From a virus, in the IMG/VR virus record IMGVR_UViG_3300033149_003257, positions 87,965 through 151,964 of that record: a DNA stretch of 64,000 nucleotides; one strand, 5' to 3'. Positions 16,181 through 24,572 of the stretch are shown piece by piece. Each line of letters begins with the position of its first letter. The stretch's first letter is position 1. The notes under the pieces are model-generated. The model did no database searches and had not been told where the DNA came from. It saw only the letters and a program-made list of their open reading frames with translations. The position numbers and the translations under genes were made by a program.

Positions 16181-16750
16181 ATGGAAAAATTAACAAGTTA
16201 TTTAGAAACACTTATTGGTTCTGAAGATAGGGTTAAAAAATTTATACCTGTTACTGCTGCTGTTATAATAAAAAAAGGTGATAATAATGAAAATTTAGTT
16301 TTGCTTATACAAAGATCAAAAAATGATCACTGGCCAAACTTTTGGGAATTTCCTCGGGGTAAATGTGATAATGCAGGAAAAGGTGGTCAAGAAAATTTGT
16401 TTCATTGTTTAAAGAGAGAAGTAAAAGAAGAAGTTGGTCTTGATATTATTCCTGAAAAACTTATAGATACTTTTGATTATTTAGCAGATAAAGGAACTAG
16501 AAAATCAACTTGTTATAATTATTTATGTAAAATGAAAGATGAAAATCAAAAAGTTAAACTTAGTAAAGAACATCAAAATTTTAAATGGATTTCAAATGTT
16601 GGTGAATGTGAACTGATGCTTCTTCCAGATCAGAAAAAAACAATTGTTAAAGTTTTAAATACTAATAAAAAAATAATTGATTATCCAGATAATGAATTTA
16701 CTAAAAATAATAATATAGAAGAATATCTAAGGTTAATAAATAAATGTTAA
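16181..16750 (+). CDS. NUDIX hydrolase
   Basis: This protein of about 189 aa hydrolyses a nucleoside diphosphate linked to another group. The NUDIX box is recognisable: GKCDN...GGQENLFHCLKREVKEEVGLDI, ending in the essential REVxEEVGL helix. It is followed by the beta strand and the HQNFKWISNVGE motif common in NUDIX enzymes. The first Gly-to-Glu spacing is expanded compared with the consensus. Start: ATG at 16181 with AAGGA 8 nt before it; a longer frame overlaps the previous gene. It could clean up oxidised nucleotides, NAD-like compounds or sugar nucleotides; the substrate cannot be read from the sequence. Confidence 0.8.
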   Translation: MEKLTSYLETLIGSEDRVKKFIPVTAAVIIKKGDNNENLVLLIQRSKNDHWPNFWEFPRGKCDNAGKGGQENLFHCLKREVKEEVGLDIIPEKLIDTFDYLADKGTRKSTCYNYLCKMKDENQKVKLSKEHQNFKWISNVGECELMLLPDQKKTIVKVLNTNKKIIDYPDNEFTKNNNIEEYLRLINKC

Positions 16751-17247
16751 AATTAGAAATTTCAGATAAAGGTTTATATATAGAACTTGTTGGGTTTACA
16801 CCTTTTAGAACACCAGCTGAAATTTATATACCTGATACATATTTAAATAAAGCAATAAGTCAATTGAAAAAAAATGGAGTTCAAAACTATAAAATAATTT
16901 CTGGAGATGAAAAATCTAAAAATAAAGTTTTTATAAAAAGTCCAAAAGTTACTAAAGTTATTAATAGAATAGATAAACAAGAAATTGATTTATCACCATT
17001 TTTGAATAAGTTTGATATTTTAATAGATAAAATAAATATACTATTAAATAACAAAGAATTTGTAAATGAAAATGATATTATATTTCAAAAGAAAAAGAAG
17101 AAAGAAGAGGAAAAAGATATCGATACATTTATTCCACAAATAGGTTTAGAGGATTTGTCTTCTAATATAAAAGATTCTACTTTTGAAGAATCAAATTCAG
17201 ATAAAGAAGATTTAGATGATAGTGCAGATTTATTGTCAAAAATTTAG
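16744..17247 (+). CDS. hypothetical protein, 167 aa, charged C-terminus
   Basis: This protein overlaps the NUDIX stop by 7 nt. It has a beta-rich N-terminal domain (LEISDKGLYIELVGFTPFRTPAEI would be its opening strands; the key part is GFTPFRTPAEIYIPD), a middle helix and a strongly charged tail with KKKKKEEEKD followed by acidic residues. The N-terminal domain resembles uncharacterised phage proteins. It has no enzyme motif. It may be an assembly or scaffold-like protein given the charged disordered tail, but that is a guess. Confidence 0.55.
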   Translation: MLKLEISDKGLYIELVGFTPFRTPAEIYIPDTYLNKAISQLKKNGVQNYKIISGDEKSKNKVFIKSPKVTKVINRIDKQEIDLSPFLNKFDILIDKINILLNNKEFVNENDIIFQKKKKKEEEKDIDTFIPQIGLEDLSSNIKDSTFEESNSDKEDLDDSADLLSKI

Positions 17248-17295
17248 TAATAATATATTTAATAATATTAATAACTTAGAAAATTCGTTATAAAA

Positions 17296-17330
17296 ACTAA
17301 GAAACAGCTTTTTTAGTAATTTTTATATTT
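17296..17330 (+). terminator. hairpin terminator before actin-like gene
   Basis: ACTAAGAAA/TTTTTTAGT forms a 9-bp stem with a CAGC tetraloop (17296-17317, one G-T pair), followed by AATTTTTATATTT. It sits in the 158-nt spacer after the 167-aa gene. The spacer is otherwise AT-rich, with repeated AACTTAGAA/AACTAAGAA/CTAACTTA words that might also serve as binding sites for the downstream filament system. Confidence 0.5.
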
Positions 17331-17405
17331 CTAACTTATTAATTTTATTAATCTTTTTTTATACATTTTTCTTTTGAAAAGTATTTTTTTATAAGGAGAA
17401 ATAAA

Positions 17406-18467
17406 ATGTCAGAAAATAATGAAAATACCGAAAATATACAAAAGAATATAGATAATAATATTCTTTGTATTGGTATTGATATTGGTACTATGAATATTTG
17501 TGTTGCAAGAAGTGATTCTGATAAAATTAGAATTACAAGAAATGTTTTTCTTCCATTAAAAAGTGAAGAAATTTCTATTTCAGAACTTACAGAAATATCT
17601 TATGTAGAAAATGATAATGGAGATCTTTTTATAATTGGAAATGATGCATTTAAATTTTCTAATATATTTGGTCAAGAAGTTTCAAGACCAATGAAATCTG
17701 GATTAATTAGTTCAACTGAAATTGATGCTGTAGATATATTAACTCTAATTTTAAAGAGTTTAATTGGTAATGTAAAAGATCAAGATACTTATTGTAGTTA
17801 TAGTATTCCAGCAGAAGCTATTGATTCAAATCGTTCAGTAATATATCATGAAAAAGTATTTGGAAGAATTTTATCTGCTTTGGGAGTTAATTATTCTTCT
17901 GTAAATGAAGCAATGGCAATTATTTATTCTGAATGTGCAAAAGAAAGATTTAGTGGTGTTAGTATTAGTTTTGGAGCTGGTATGGCAAATTGTGCTGTAT
18001 CATTTAAGGGAATTGAAGCATTAAAATTTTCCACAGCTAGAAGTGGAGATTGGGTAGATAAAAATGTTGCAGAATCATTAAATATTGTAACAAATCGTGT
18101 TACAAGTATAAAAGAAAAACATTTAGATTTAGAAACAGGATTTATAAATATTTCAAATAAAAAAATAAGAAGAGTAGTAGAAGCATTAGAATATTATTAT
18201 AATGCTTTACTTGAATATACTGTTAAAAAGATAATTTATGAATTTGAAGATAAAGTTAACTTGGAAATTGATGAAAATATTCCTTTAGTTTTATCTGGAG
18301 GAACTGCATTACCTAATGGTTTTTTAAATTTATTTAAAAAAGTTTTATCTAATTATGAGTTACCTTTTGGTATATCAGAAATAAGATTAGCTAAAAATCC
18401 GCTTACATCTGTAGTTAATGGATTATTAGTAAAAACATTATCTGATGTGAAGAAGATAAATAAATAA
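17406..18467 (+). CDS. actin-like ATPase (ParM/MreB superfamily)
   Basis: This 353-aa actin-fold ATPase forms filaments that move or position DNA or other cargo. Its motifs are phosphate-1 CIGIDIGTMNICVA, phosphate-2 VSISFGAGMANCAVSF, and the adenosine motif PLVLSGGTALPNGF, in the usual order and spacing. The length matches ParM/AlfA-type plasmid segregation proteins, not Hsp70. A strong ribosome site (AAGGAG) precedes the ATG. The 80-aa gene 13 nt downstream is in the right place for a small adaptor. This could be a segregation system for an extrachromosomal state, or a cytoskeletal filament that positions phage DNA during lytic growth; sequence alone does not decide. Confidence 0.75.
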   Translation: MSENNENTENIQKNIDNNILCIGIDIGTMNICVARSDSDKIRITRNVFLPLKSEEISISELTEISYVENDNGDLFIIGNDAFKFSNIFGQEVSRPMKSGLISSTEIDAVDILTLILKSLIGNVKDQDTYCSYSIPAEAIDSNRSVIYHEKVFGRILSALGVNYSSVNEAMAIIYSECAKERFSGVSISFGAGMANCAVSFKGIEALKFSTARSGDWVDKNVAESLNIVTNRVTSIKEKHLDLETGFINISNKKIRRVVEALEYYYNALLEYTVKKIIYEFEDKVNLEIDENIPLVLSGGTALPNGFLNLFKKVLSNYELPFGISEIRLAKNPLTSVVNGLLVKTLSDVKKINK

Positions 18468-18480
18468 GGAGGAAAATAAA

Positions 18481-18723
18481 ATGTCTAAAAAAGAGGTAGT
18501 TATTGACATAAAAAAAGTTTTGAAAAATGTTGATAAAATTATAGATGAATGTGTAAAAGTAAATAAAGAAGAGATTGAAATTCAAGAAAATGAATATCAA
18601 GAATTATTTAAAAAGAAATTAAAAGATTTTGGAGTTTCTTCACCTAATGAATTATCTGATCAGAAAAAGAAAGAATTTTTTGATCAAGTAGATAAAGAAT
18701 GGAAGTCTAAAAAGGAAAAATAG
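18481..18723 (+). CDS. small helical protein, possible partner of the actin-like ATPase
   Basis: This 80-aa, highly charged, probably all-helical protein has an N-terminal coiled-coil-like half and a C-terminal motif DFGVSSPNELSDQKKKEFF that I recognise from several phage small proteins. It lies 13 nt after the actin-like gene behind a GGAGG ribosome site, so the two are surely co-expressed. Plasmid segregation operons put a small DNA-binding adaptor here, but no ribbon-helix-helix or other DNA-binding fold is evident. The pairing is inferred from position. Confidence 0.6.
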   Translation: MSKKEVVIDIKKVLKNVDKIIDECVKVNKEEIEIQENEYQELFKKKLKDFGVSSPNELSDQKKKEFFDQVDKEWKSKKEK

Positions 18724-18725
18724 AA

Positions 18726-19295
18726 ATGACTATAAGTAATAAATTTATAATTTTTCTTATTACTTTATTTATAACATTTTTTCTGCATATATTTATAAAT
18801 ATATCTATTATTAATGCTTATGATAAAAGTGATATAGAAAAAATATTTTCTTTTCAAAAAACATGTAAACAAACAAATTTGGAAATACAAAAAACTTTAT
18901 TTGGGAATTTAGAAATTAGAGTTTTACAAAATGAAGAAAATACTGCACAACATAATAATTTTAAATGGTCATATAATTTTCATACTTTAACTACAAAATA
19001 TATAAAAAATTATTTAAAATATATTATTTTTACAGTAAAAGAAACTCAGATTTTTTCATCTTACTCTTATAAAGGGTTTGTTTTATGGTGTTTTGAAGAT
19101 GATGAATTAGATGGAAAATTTAATAGATATACCCGAGATTATTTTATTTGTAAAAGAAATGGAAATTTTATTATGCCACAATATCCGAAAGGTTTTGTAA
19201 ATCAAAAATGGTTTAGACCAGATAGAAAAGAAGTTCAAGAAAGATTTGATCAAGAAGTTAATTTTTGGTTTAAATTTTTTGAAAAAAATAAATAA
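18726..19295 (+). CDS. secreted or membrane-anchored hypothetical protein
   Basis: This 189-aa protein has an N-terminal hydrophobic segment (FIIFLITLFITFFLHIFINI) that is either a signal anchor or an uncleaved signal peptide, followed by a soluble domain with several aromatics and three Cys (CKQTN, WCFEDD, FICKRN). The C-terminus is aromatic and charged (VNFWFKFFEKNK). It probably faces the periplasm or cell exterior. It follows the small actin-partner gene by 2 nt, so the three may form one operon. No family is recognised. Confidence 0.6.
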   Translation: MTISNKFIIFLITLFITFFLHIFINISIINAYDKSDIEKIFSFQKTCKQTNLEIQKTLFGNLEIRVLQNEENTAQHNNFKWSYNFHTLTTKYIKNYLKYIIFTVKETQIFSSYSYKGFVLWCFEDDELDGKFNRYTRDYFICKRNGNFIMPQYPKGFVNQKWFRPDRKEVQERFDQEVNFWFKFFEKNK

Positions 19296-19329
19296 ATATT
19301 ATCTAGAAGAAGAAAAGGAGAATATTTAA

Positions 19330-20607
19330 ATGGATATAAAGCAAGAACTTAGTGAATTACAGGAAATGATGAAAATAAAAGGTGTTAATTTTAAACCTAT
19401 ATCAGATTCTGATTTCAGAAAGTTTAAAATAAATCCATCTGAAATTAAAAAAGTATCTACAATAGAAGAATTAAGAAATGGAACTCCAAATATGATTGTT
19501 ACTGAATCTGTGGCTAATACAACATTTATTCAAAATAATTTTAAGAAACAGAATTTAATAAAGAAGAAAAAATATGTTATGTCTTTGGGTGTTTATAGTC
19601 AACTACATTATGAAATAAATAGAGATGTAAGAATTTTAAAACCTACAAAACCGTTATTTAAGAATATATATAAACCATATTTGGGACAAAATCTAAATGG
19701 GAAAACGTTATTAGTATGGAGAACTGGAGGAATTGGAGATCTTTTATTTATTAATCCAAACTTAAGATTTTTAAAAGAGAAATATCCAGATTGTACAATA
19801 AAATTTGCTTGTGGACCACAATATCAATCAATGGTTGAAACTTGGGATTTTGTTGATAAAGTCTTAGATTTACCATTTAATATTCAACAAGTTATAATGG
19901 CTGATTATCATGCTATGTTTGAAGGAGTTATAGAAAGATGTGAAGCAGCTGAAAAAGAAAATGCTTATCGTTTATTTACAAAATGGCTTAATATTAATTT
20001 ACCTGATGAATTATTAATACCAAAACAAGAACCAAGAGAAGATAAAGTAAAAGAATGTTATGAAATATTAGATAGAGAATGGGGTTTAAAAGGAAATGAT
20101 TTTATATTATTACAACTTAGAGCAAGTTCTCCAATAAGAACTCCAAGACCTGAATTTTCTCAAAATTTAATAAATTTATTAACAGATAGAGGACATAATG
20201 TTGTTATTACTGATGGTCCACATAAATATCAAGCTATTGAAGATTTAGTTATGAATTTTGTAAAAGATAAAAATAAAGTATTTAATTTTGCAAATTTTTC
20301 AAAAACTTTAGATTATACAATTGCTTTAACTTCATTAGCAAAAGTTGTTGTATCTACAGATTCTGCTCTTATACATGTTGCTCAATCTTTAGGAATTCCA
20401 GCATTTGGAATTTATGGTCCTTTTCTTGGAAGAATTCGTCTTGAAACGTATAAAAATGTTGATTGGATAGATGCACCAAAAAATTGCTGCCCATGTTTTC
20501 TTCATGGACATATGCCTTGCAAACATTCAAAAGATAATTATCCAACCTGTTTTGATACAATAGATTTAAGAGATGTAGTTAATCGAGTGGAGAAATTAAT
20601 GATATGA
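19330..20607 (+). CDS. GT9-type heptosyltransferase-like glycosyltransferase
   Basis: This 425-aa GT-B-fold enzyme is of the LPS heptosyltransferase (GT9) type. The N-terminal domain carries the family signature VWRTGGIGDLLFINPNLR; the C-terminal donor-binding domain carries VVSTDSALIHVAQSLGIP and FGIYGPFLG. The last 50 residues hold a cysteine-rich stretch (NCCPCF, HMPCKH, YPTCF) that could bind metal. An N-terminal extension of about 110 residues is not typical of GT9. It begins the glycan-related part of the window with its own AAAGGAG site. Its stop overlaps the next start in ATGA. It transfers an unknown sugar from a nucleotide donor in the cytoplasm. Confidence 0.8.
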   Translation: MDIKQELSELQEMMKIKGVNFKPISDSDFRKFKINPSEIKKVSTIEELRNGTPNMIVTESVANTTFIQNNFKKQNLIKKKKYVMSLGVYSQLHYEINRDVRILKPTKPLFKNIYKPYLGQNLNGKTLLVWRTGGIGDLLFINPNLRFLKEKYPDCTIKFACGPQYQSMVETWDFVDKVLDLPFNIQQVIMADYHAMFEGVIERCEAAEKENAYRLFTKWLNINLPDELLIPKQEPREDKVKECYEILDREWGLKGNDFILLQLRASSPIRTPRPEFSQNLINLLTDRGHNVVITDGPHKYQAIEDLVMNFVKDKNKVFNFANFSKTLDYTIALTSLAKVVVSTDSALIHVAQSLGIPAFGIYGPFLGRIRLETYKNVDWIDAPKNCCPCFLHGHMPCKHSKDNYPTCFDTIDLRDVVNRVEKLMI

Positions 20608-21411
20608 TTTTATGTGATTATGGTTGTGGAAGAGAAGCAAAATATCAATTTAAAAATGGGAAATGGTGTTGTGAAAATCATTATAGTAAATGTCTAAAAG
20701 TAAGAGAAAAAAGTAGTAAATCACATAAAGGACAAATACCTTGGATAAAAGGTCGAAATCATTCAGAATTAAGTAAAAAGAAAATAAGTGATAATAATAA
20801 AGGAAAAAAAACATTCAGAAAAAACTAAAAGAAAAATATCTAAATCTAATAAAGGATTAACTAAACTTAATATTGAACAAATAAAGAAAAGATATCCTTT
20901 CTTTTCTAAAATAGAAGAAATGAGATATAATCCAAATAAACCTGGAGAAAAAGAAATACAAGTACACTGTAAAAACCATAATTGTCCTAATTCGAAAGAG
21001 ATGAATGGTTGGTTTACTCCAACATATAATCAAATACATGAAAGAATAATGGAGATTGAAAAAGACTGGGGAAATGATGGTAAATATATGTATTGTTCAG
21101 ATGATTGTAAAAAAGAATGTCCTCTATATCATATGAAAACATGTTTATTAAAAAAAGATCAAGAAAATCTTTTTCCATATACTATAGAAGAATATCAAAT
21201 ATTTAGAGAAGAAGTTCTAAAACGAGATGATTATAAATGTGTTTATTGTGGAGAAAAAGCAGAACATGTTCATCATATTCGTCCGCAAAAACTAGAACCA
21301 TTTTTTGCTTTGGATCCAGATTTTGGAATTTCTGTTTGTAAAAAATGTCATTACAAGTACGGACATAAAGATGAATGTAACACTGGAAACTTAGCTAATA
21401 GAATTTGTTAG
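20604..21411 (+). pseudogene. HNH homing endonuclease split by a frameshift
   Basis: Two overlapping frames make one protein. The first (20604-20828) starts with the zinc-finger-like CDYGCGREAKYQFKNGKWCC and a NUMOD3-type repeat. The second (to 21411) continues the NUMOD3 repeat as HSEKTKRKISKSNKG and ends in an HNH nuclease with CVYCGEKAEHVHHI and CKKCHYKYGH. The join lies in a run of eight A at about 20804-20811; losing one A restores one frame of about 268 codons. Such proteins cut DNA to copy their own gene into empty sites. Freestanding here, inserted between GT9 and GT2 genes. It may be inactive, or the A-run may be a sequencing error. Confidence 0.75.
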
Positions 21412-21419
21412 GAGAGAAG

Positions 21420-22241
21420 ATGATTAAAATTATGATGACTGTAAGAAATAGATTGAGTATTACAAAGAAAGCAATTTCGGCACTTTTTCTTCATACAAAA
21501 ACTCCGTACCAATTATATATTTATGATAACCTTACTGATTTTAGATTAGATGATCATTTCAATTACTTTTATAAATTATATAACCGAGGAGAAATAACTC
21601 AGGTTACATTTAATACTGCTGATTCAACATTTAAAGCATTTTCTAAAGCATCTGCTTGTAATGCTTTTGGTGCACAACATGAACAAGATCCAGAAAAAGA
21701 TAATTATGATTTTCTATTATTTTTAGATAATGATATTATTGTTACTCCTGAATGGGATTTAAGAATATTAAAAGCTTGGAGACAAGTTAAAAAATTTGGA
21801 TTAAAAAATATAAAAGCAATATCTCAAAGACCTGGCGGCATTAAAGAAGTTATTGAATATGATAAACCAATTGCTGGTACAAAAGCTATTATTGGAAAAT
21901 TAGGAGGTAGTGGTTTTTGGAGTGTTAAACCTGATTTTTTTAGAGATGTTGGATTTTTAGATTTAAAAAAATTAATTGGTAGAAATAAGATGCATGATCA
22001 ATTATATTGGAGAATGATGGATATTTCTACTCAAGGTAAAAAATATATTATGGGTTTGGGTTGTAAATTAGCAATTCATTGTGGACATGTTTCTGGATCT
22101 ATTTGTAATATTTTAGATAAACGTCCTGATGCTTTATATAAAATTAAATTTGAAGAAGCGGAAATAAATATAGATAAAATGTCATTTGAAGAATTTTATA
22201 ATTCTATAGTAAATAATAAATTTTTAATAAAAGATTGGTAA
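21420..22241 (+). CDS. GT2-like (GT-A fold) glycosyltransferase
   Basis: This protein of about 273 aa has a GT-A nucleotide-sugar binding fold. IKIMMTVRNRLSITKKAISAL is the opening strand and helix (motif MTVRNR), and the metal-binding DxD-type motif is in LLFLDNDIIVTPEWD. A glycine-rich acceptor loop, GKLGGSGFWSVKP, follows. Start: ATG at 21420 with AGGAG 6 nt before it; longer frames run into the ribosome site. It ends the rightward block before a convergent terminator region. Sugar and acceptor are unknown; the mid-sized single domain fits enzymes that extend glycans one sugar at a time. Confidence 0.75.
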   Translation: MIKIMMTVRNRLSITKKAISALFLHTKTPYQLYIYDNLTDFRLDDHFNYFYKLYNRGEITQVTFNTADSTFKAFSKASACNAFGAQHEQDPEKDNYDFLLFLDNDIIVTPEWDLRILKAWRQVKKFGLKNIKAISQRPGGIKEVIEYDKPIAGTKAIIGKLGGSGFWSVKPDFFRDVGFLDLKKLIGRNKMHDQLYWRMMDISTQGKKYIMGLGCKLAIHCGHVSGSICNILDKRPDALYKIKFEEAEINIDKMSFEEFYNSIVNNKFLIKDW

Positions 22242-22249
22242 AATTTTTA

Positions 22250-22291
22250 CAAAAAAAATAAATCTGAGGTTTTGTTTCTCCCCCTCTGATT
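22250..22291 (-). terminator. intrinsic terminator for the leftward block
   Basis: On the minus strand AATCAGAGG/CCTCAGATT forms a stem with one mismatch (22261-22291) and is followed by TATTTTTTTTG (T-run 22251-22258). It lies about 80 nt past the stop of the leftward gene ending at 22369, inside the convergent gap with the rightward GT2 gene. Confidence 0.65.
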
Positions 22292-22365
22292 AGTAGTAGG
22301 ATACCATTACTTACGTAGCTTGGCACGGCTGACACTTTATTTTCTTCCCGACAGCAAGGAAGAAT
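22292..22365. other. GC-rich structured island with hairpin
   Basis: This stretch is clearly richer in G and C than anything around it. It includes a 7-bp perfect hairpin TTCTTCC/GGAAGAA (22342-22364) that may stop rightward transcripts. The segment between, with GCTTGGCACGGCTGACAC, has no recognised structure. On the minus strand the frame after the 144-aa gene's TGA stays open across it. It may be a remnant of a transferred element or a structured RNA. Confidence 0.4.
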
Positions 22366-22368
22366 CTT

Positions 22369-22803
22369 TCATATGGTTTCTAATTCTGGACCCATATCAA
22401 GACTATTTTCACCATCAGTTAACCAATTTCTTCCACAGCAGTTAAATGTTATATCTCTTTTACATTTATATTTTTTATCTGAATCACTTATATATTGTGG
22501 AACCTTCAATTTTTTTGGTTCTATTTCTTTTCCGCATTTTCTACAATATACTCCAAACCATTTTATAATAGGTTGTTCTTTAAATGAAATATATTGTCTT
22601 ACATCTATGGGAACAATCTCTGAAAATGTTTCTTTTGCTTCTTCCAAAGATGAAAATTTTGATTTATTTAAGATAAATGAAGATATGATATTTGATTGTG
22701 CTTCTATTATAAATTTTTTCTCTACTTTATTTTCAATAATTTTCCCAAGAAATATTTCTCCAAGATAAACTTTTATTAATGTGATGTTTTCTTTTTCCAA
22801 CAT
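22369..22803 (-). CDS. zinc-ribbon hypothetical protein, 144 aa
   Basis: This protein has an N-terminal mixed alpha/beta half and a C-terminal zinc ribbon: YCRKCGKEIEP, then YKCKRDITFNCCGRNW. The four-cysteine arrangement suggests one metal site. AAGGAAG lies 6 nt before the ATG. It is the last gene of the leftward block before the terminator at 22250-22291. An overlapping plus-strand frame is only a shadow. No function is known. Confidence 0.6.
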   Translation of the reverse strand: MLEKENITLIKVYLGEIFLGKIIENKVEKKFIIEAQSNIISSFILNKSKFSSLEEAKETFSEIVPIDVRQYISFKEQPIIKWFGVYCRKCGKEIEPKKLKVPQYISDSDKKYKCKRDITFNCCGRNWLTDGENSLDMGPELETI

Positions 22804-22813
22804 TAAATCTTCC

Positions 22814-23209
22814 TTATTTTTTCAAATCATCAATATGAATTTCTTTTCCATCTGGAAATTTACAATGCAATGTTTTTAAATTGATTTCGCAACCATATTC
22901 TCTTTCAAACTTTTGTATATACCATGGTTTATATATTTGAGCAATTTTTTTAATATGGTTCTTCATTCCATCTGGTAAGTCAATGTTGTTGAATGTTGAC
23001 AATCCATTTGTTCCATCTTCTCTTATTGTGTGTTGACATTCATCACATAATGGTTCTCTACAAATAGATTGTCCAAATTCACCACATTCATGAGTAGCTG
23101 GTTTACCACATGAAACACATTTTAAATCTTTATGTATATCACAATATCTTCCTCCATTTGTTGGAGAATTGCATATTCCTTTCCAAGCTATTAAAAATTT
23201 ACAATACAT
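22814..23209 (-). CDS. double zinc-knuckle phage protein, 131 aa
   Basis: This is a recurring phage protein type with Cys/His clusters: an N-terminal C..C..C-H group (CKFLIAWKGICN, YCDIH), then CVSCGKPATHECGE, then PLCDECQHT. The order resembles a B-box-like or paired treble-clef fold. The C-terminal half is a helix plus FPDGKEIHIDDLKK. AAAGGAA precedes the ATG. It is co-transcribed with its neighbours at 22369 and 23212. The structural role of zinc is likely; the biological role is unknown. Confidence 0.65.
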   Translation of the reverse strand: MYCKFLIAWKGICNSPTNGGRYCDIHKDLKCVSCGKPATHECGEFGQSICREPLCDECQHTIREDGTNGLSTFNNIDLPDGMKNHIKKIAQIYKPWYIQKFEREYGCEINLKTLHCKFPDGKEIHIDDLKK

Positions 23210-23211
23210 TT

Positions 23212-23526
23212 TTAATTCCTTTCTGTAATTTCTGGGGTTGTTCTTCCTATTAACCAGAATTTATTATCATGAAAATAAATAGCTAAATATGGAAATTGTT
23301 TTTGAAGTGGATTAATTTCAATAACAATAGCTGTTTTATTGATCCATAAAATATGATCTTTATCTAAATAATTAGTAGGAGAATGATAAGTAAATGTAAT
23401 TTGGAATACCCATAATTCTGCAACTTCTTGTGATAATTCACAAATTTGTTGCCAATTTTTTTCTAAATTTGTTGAATAACCTTTTTTACATGGATATGAA
23501 ATATTTTGACCAATAGCTAAATTCAT
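23212..23526 (-). CDS. hypothetical protein, 104 aa
   Basis: This unrecognised protein is rich in aromatics (WQQICEL, ELWVFQITFTYH, FHDNKFWLIG), with no membrane segment or metal motif. AAAGGAG lies a few bases before the ATG. It sits between the zinc-knuckle gene and a hairpin (23551-23577) that separates it from the SPFH gene. Function is unknown. Confidence 0.55.
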   Translation of the reverse strand: MNLAIGQNISYPCKKGYSTNLEKNWQQICELSQEVAELWVFQITFTYHSPTNYLDKDHILWINKTAIVIEINPLQKQFPYLAIYFHDNKFWLIGRTTPEITERN

Positions 23527-23550
23527 TATATTTCTCCTTTCTTGAATTCT

Positions 23551-23577
23551 GTAGAAAATAACTTTTTTATTTCCTAC
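23551..23577 (-). other. intergenic hairpin without T-run
   Basis: GTAGGAAATAA/TTATTTTCTAC on the minus strand forms an 11-bp stem with one G-T pair and an AAAAAG loop, in the spacer between two leftward genes. No T-run follows in the direction of transcription, so it may be an mRNA-processing or stability element, not a terminator. Confidence 0.45.
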
Positions 23578-23593
23578 ATAATTTATTATAAGG

Positions 23594-24546
23594 TTATTTT
23601 TTAATTATATCTTTTCTTTGGTTGAGAGCATCTTTTAATATTAAAGTATCTTGTAGTCCGCCAGGTTTAATTGCATCAAAAGGAATTACAACAACTGTGT
23701 TGTTTGGTCCTTCTGCTAGTTTTACAAGAGTTTCTAATTGTTTCACAGCAAGAATTTCAGGTGTTAGACTTTTTGCTCTAATATTATTTGCTGCAGCATC
23801 CATTTTAGCTCTTACAAGTTCTGCTTTACCTTGTTCAGCTGCGAGTTCAGCATTCCTTTTTGCTTTTGCTACATTTGCTTTAGCGATTGCAGCATTTTCA
23901 AGATCTTGAAGTTCAGCTTGTTTAATTGATTCCCTTTTATTTTTGATTTCAATGGGATAGTCAAGATTTGTAATTAAAATATCTGATGTTTTGACTGGAT
24001 ATTTTAATTCTTGCATTCTTTTAAGAAATCTGTTTTTGATTTCCTGTCGAATATCTTGTCTCTTTTCCCTGATGTTATCAGTAATATAAGGAGACACGAC
24101 ATCTCTTGTAATATTTGAGAGAATATCTTGCATTGTTGTTGAGAAGAATCTATCAAGTGATAAAATAAATCCTTCTGTATCTTCAACTTTTGATTTAATA
24201 GCAGGAACTTTCTTTTTAATTGTATCAATTGTATTTGGTGAAACTTTGAAAGATCCAATCCATTTTACGCTTACGTCCATATTAATTTCATCAGCACATA
24301 ATATTTTTAAATCTTTTTTATATGACTTGATTTTTTCATCAACAAAATATGCTCTGGTTCTACCCCTGCACGAAAGGCTTCAGATTCTTTTACCTGTGTA
24401 CTTCCATCTGGTTCTACAAGAAGTAATGTCATATCAGGAGGAGCTGTATCACCACAACAACAATCACCACAACCGGTAATGAATATTGACAACATAAAAA
24501 TAATACATGCAAATATTATTGAAACTGATTTGAAATTATGAAACAT
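23594..24546 (-). pseudogene. SPFH (band 7) lipoprotein split by a one-base frameshift
   Basis: Two leftward frames form one membrane-anchored SPFH protein. The first part (24546 to about 24353) has a signal sequence ending in a lipobox-like FITGCGDCCCG and continues FRAGVEPE. The second part resumes AYFVDEKIKSYKKDLKIL in another frame and carries the SPFH/prohibitin domain (DEINMDVSVKWIG, then a long Ala-rich coiled coil with KANVAKAKRNAELAAEQGKA). Restoring a single G at about 24353 (GAGC to GAGGC) joins them into one frame of roughly 317 codons. SPFH proteins form large membrane-bound rings that manage other membrane proteins. Either the gene is broken here or the base was missed in sequencing. 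Confidence 0.75.
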
Positions 24547-24572
24547 TTTTTTCTCCTTATTGTTTTTTTGTT

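Noticed and set aside
22292-22365. A tRNA or tRNA-like gene in the GC-rich island
   Set aside because: No acceptor, D or T stems can be formed in the right spacing.
22373-22768. A 131-aa plus-strand frame opposite the zinc-ribbon gene
   Set aside because: It has no ribosome site, and the minus-strand frame carries a Cys motif and a good start signal.
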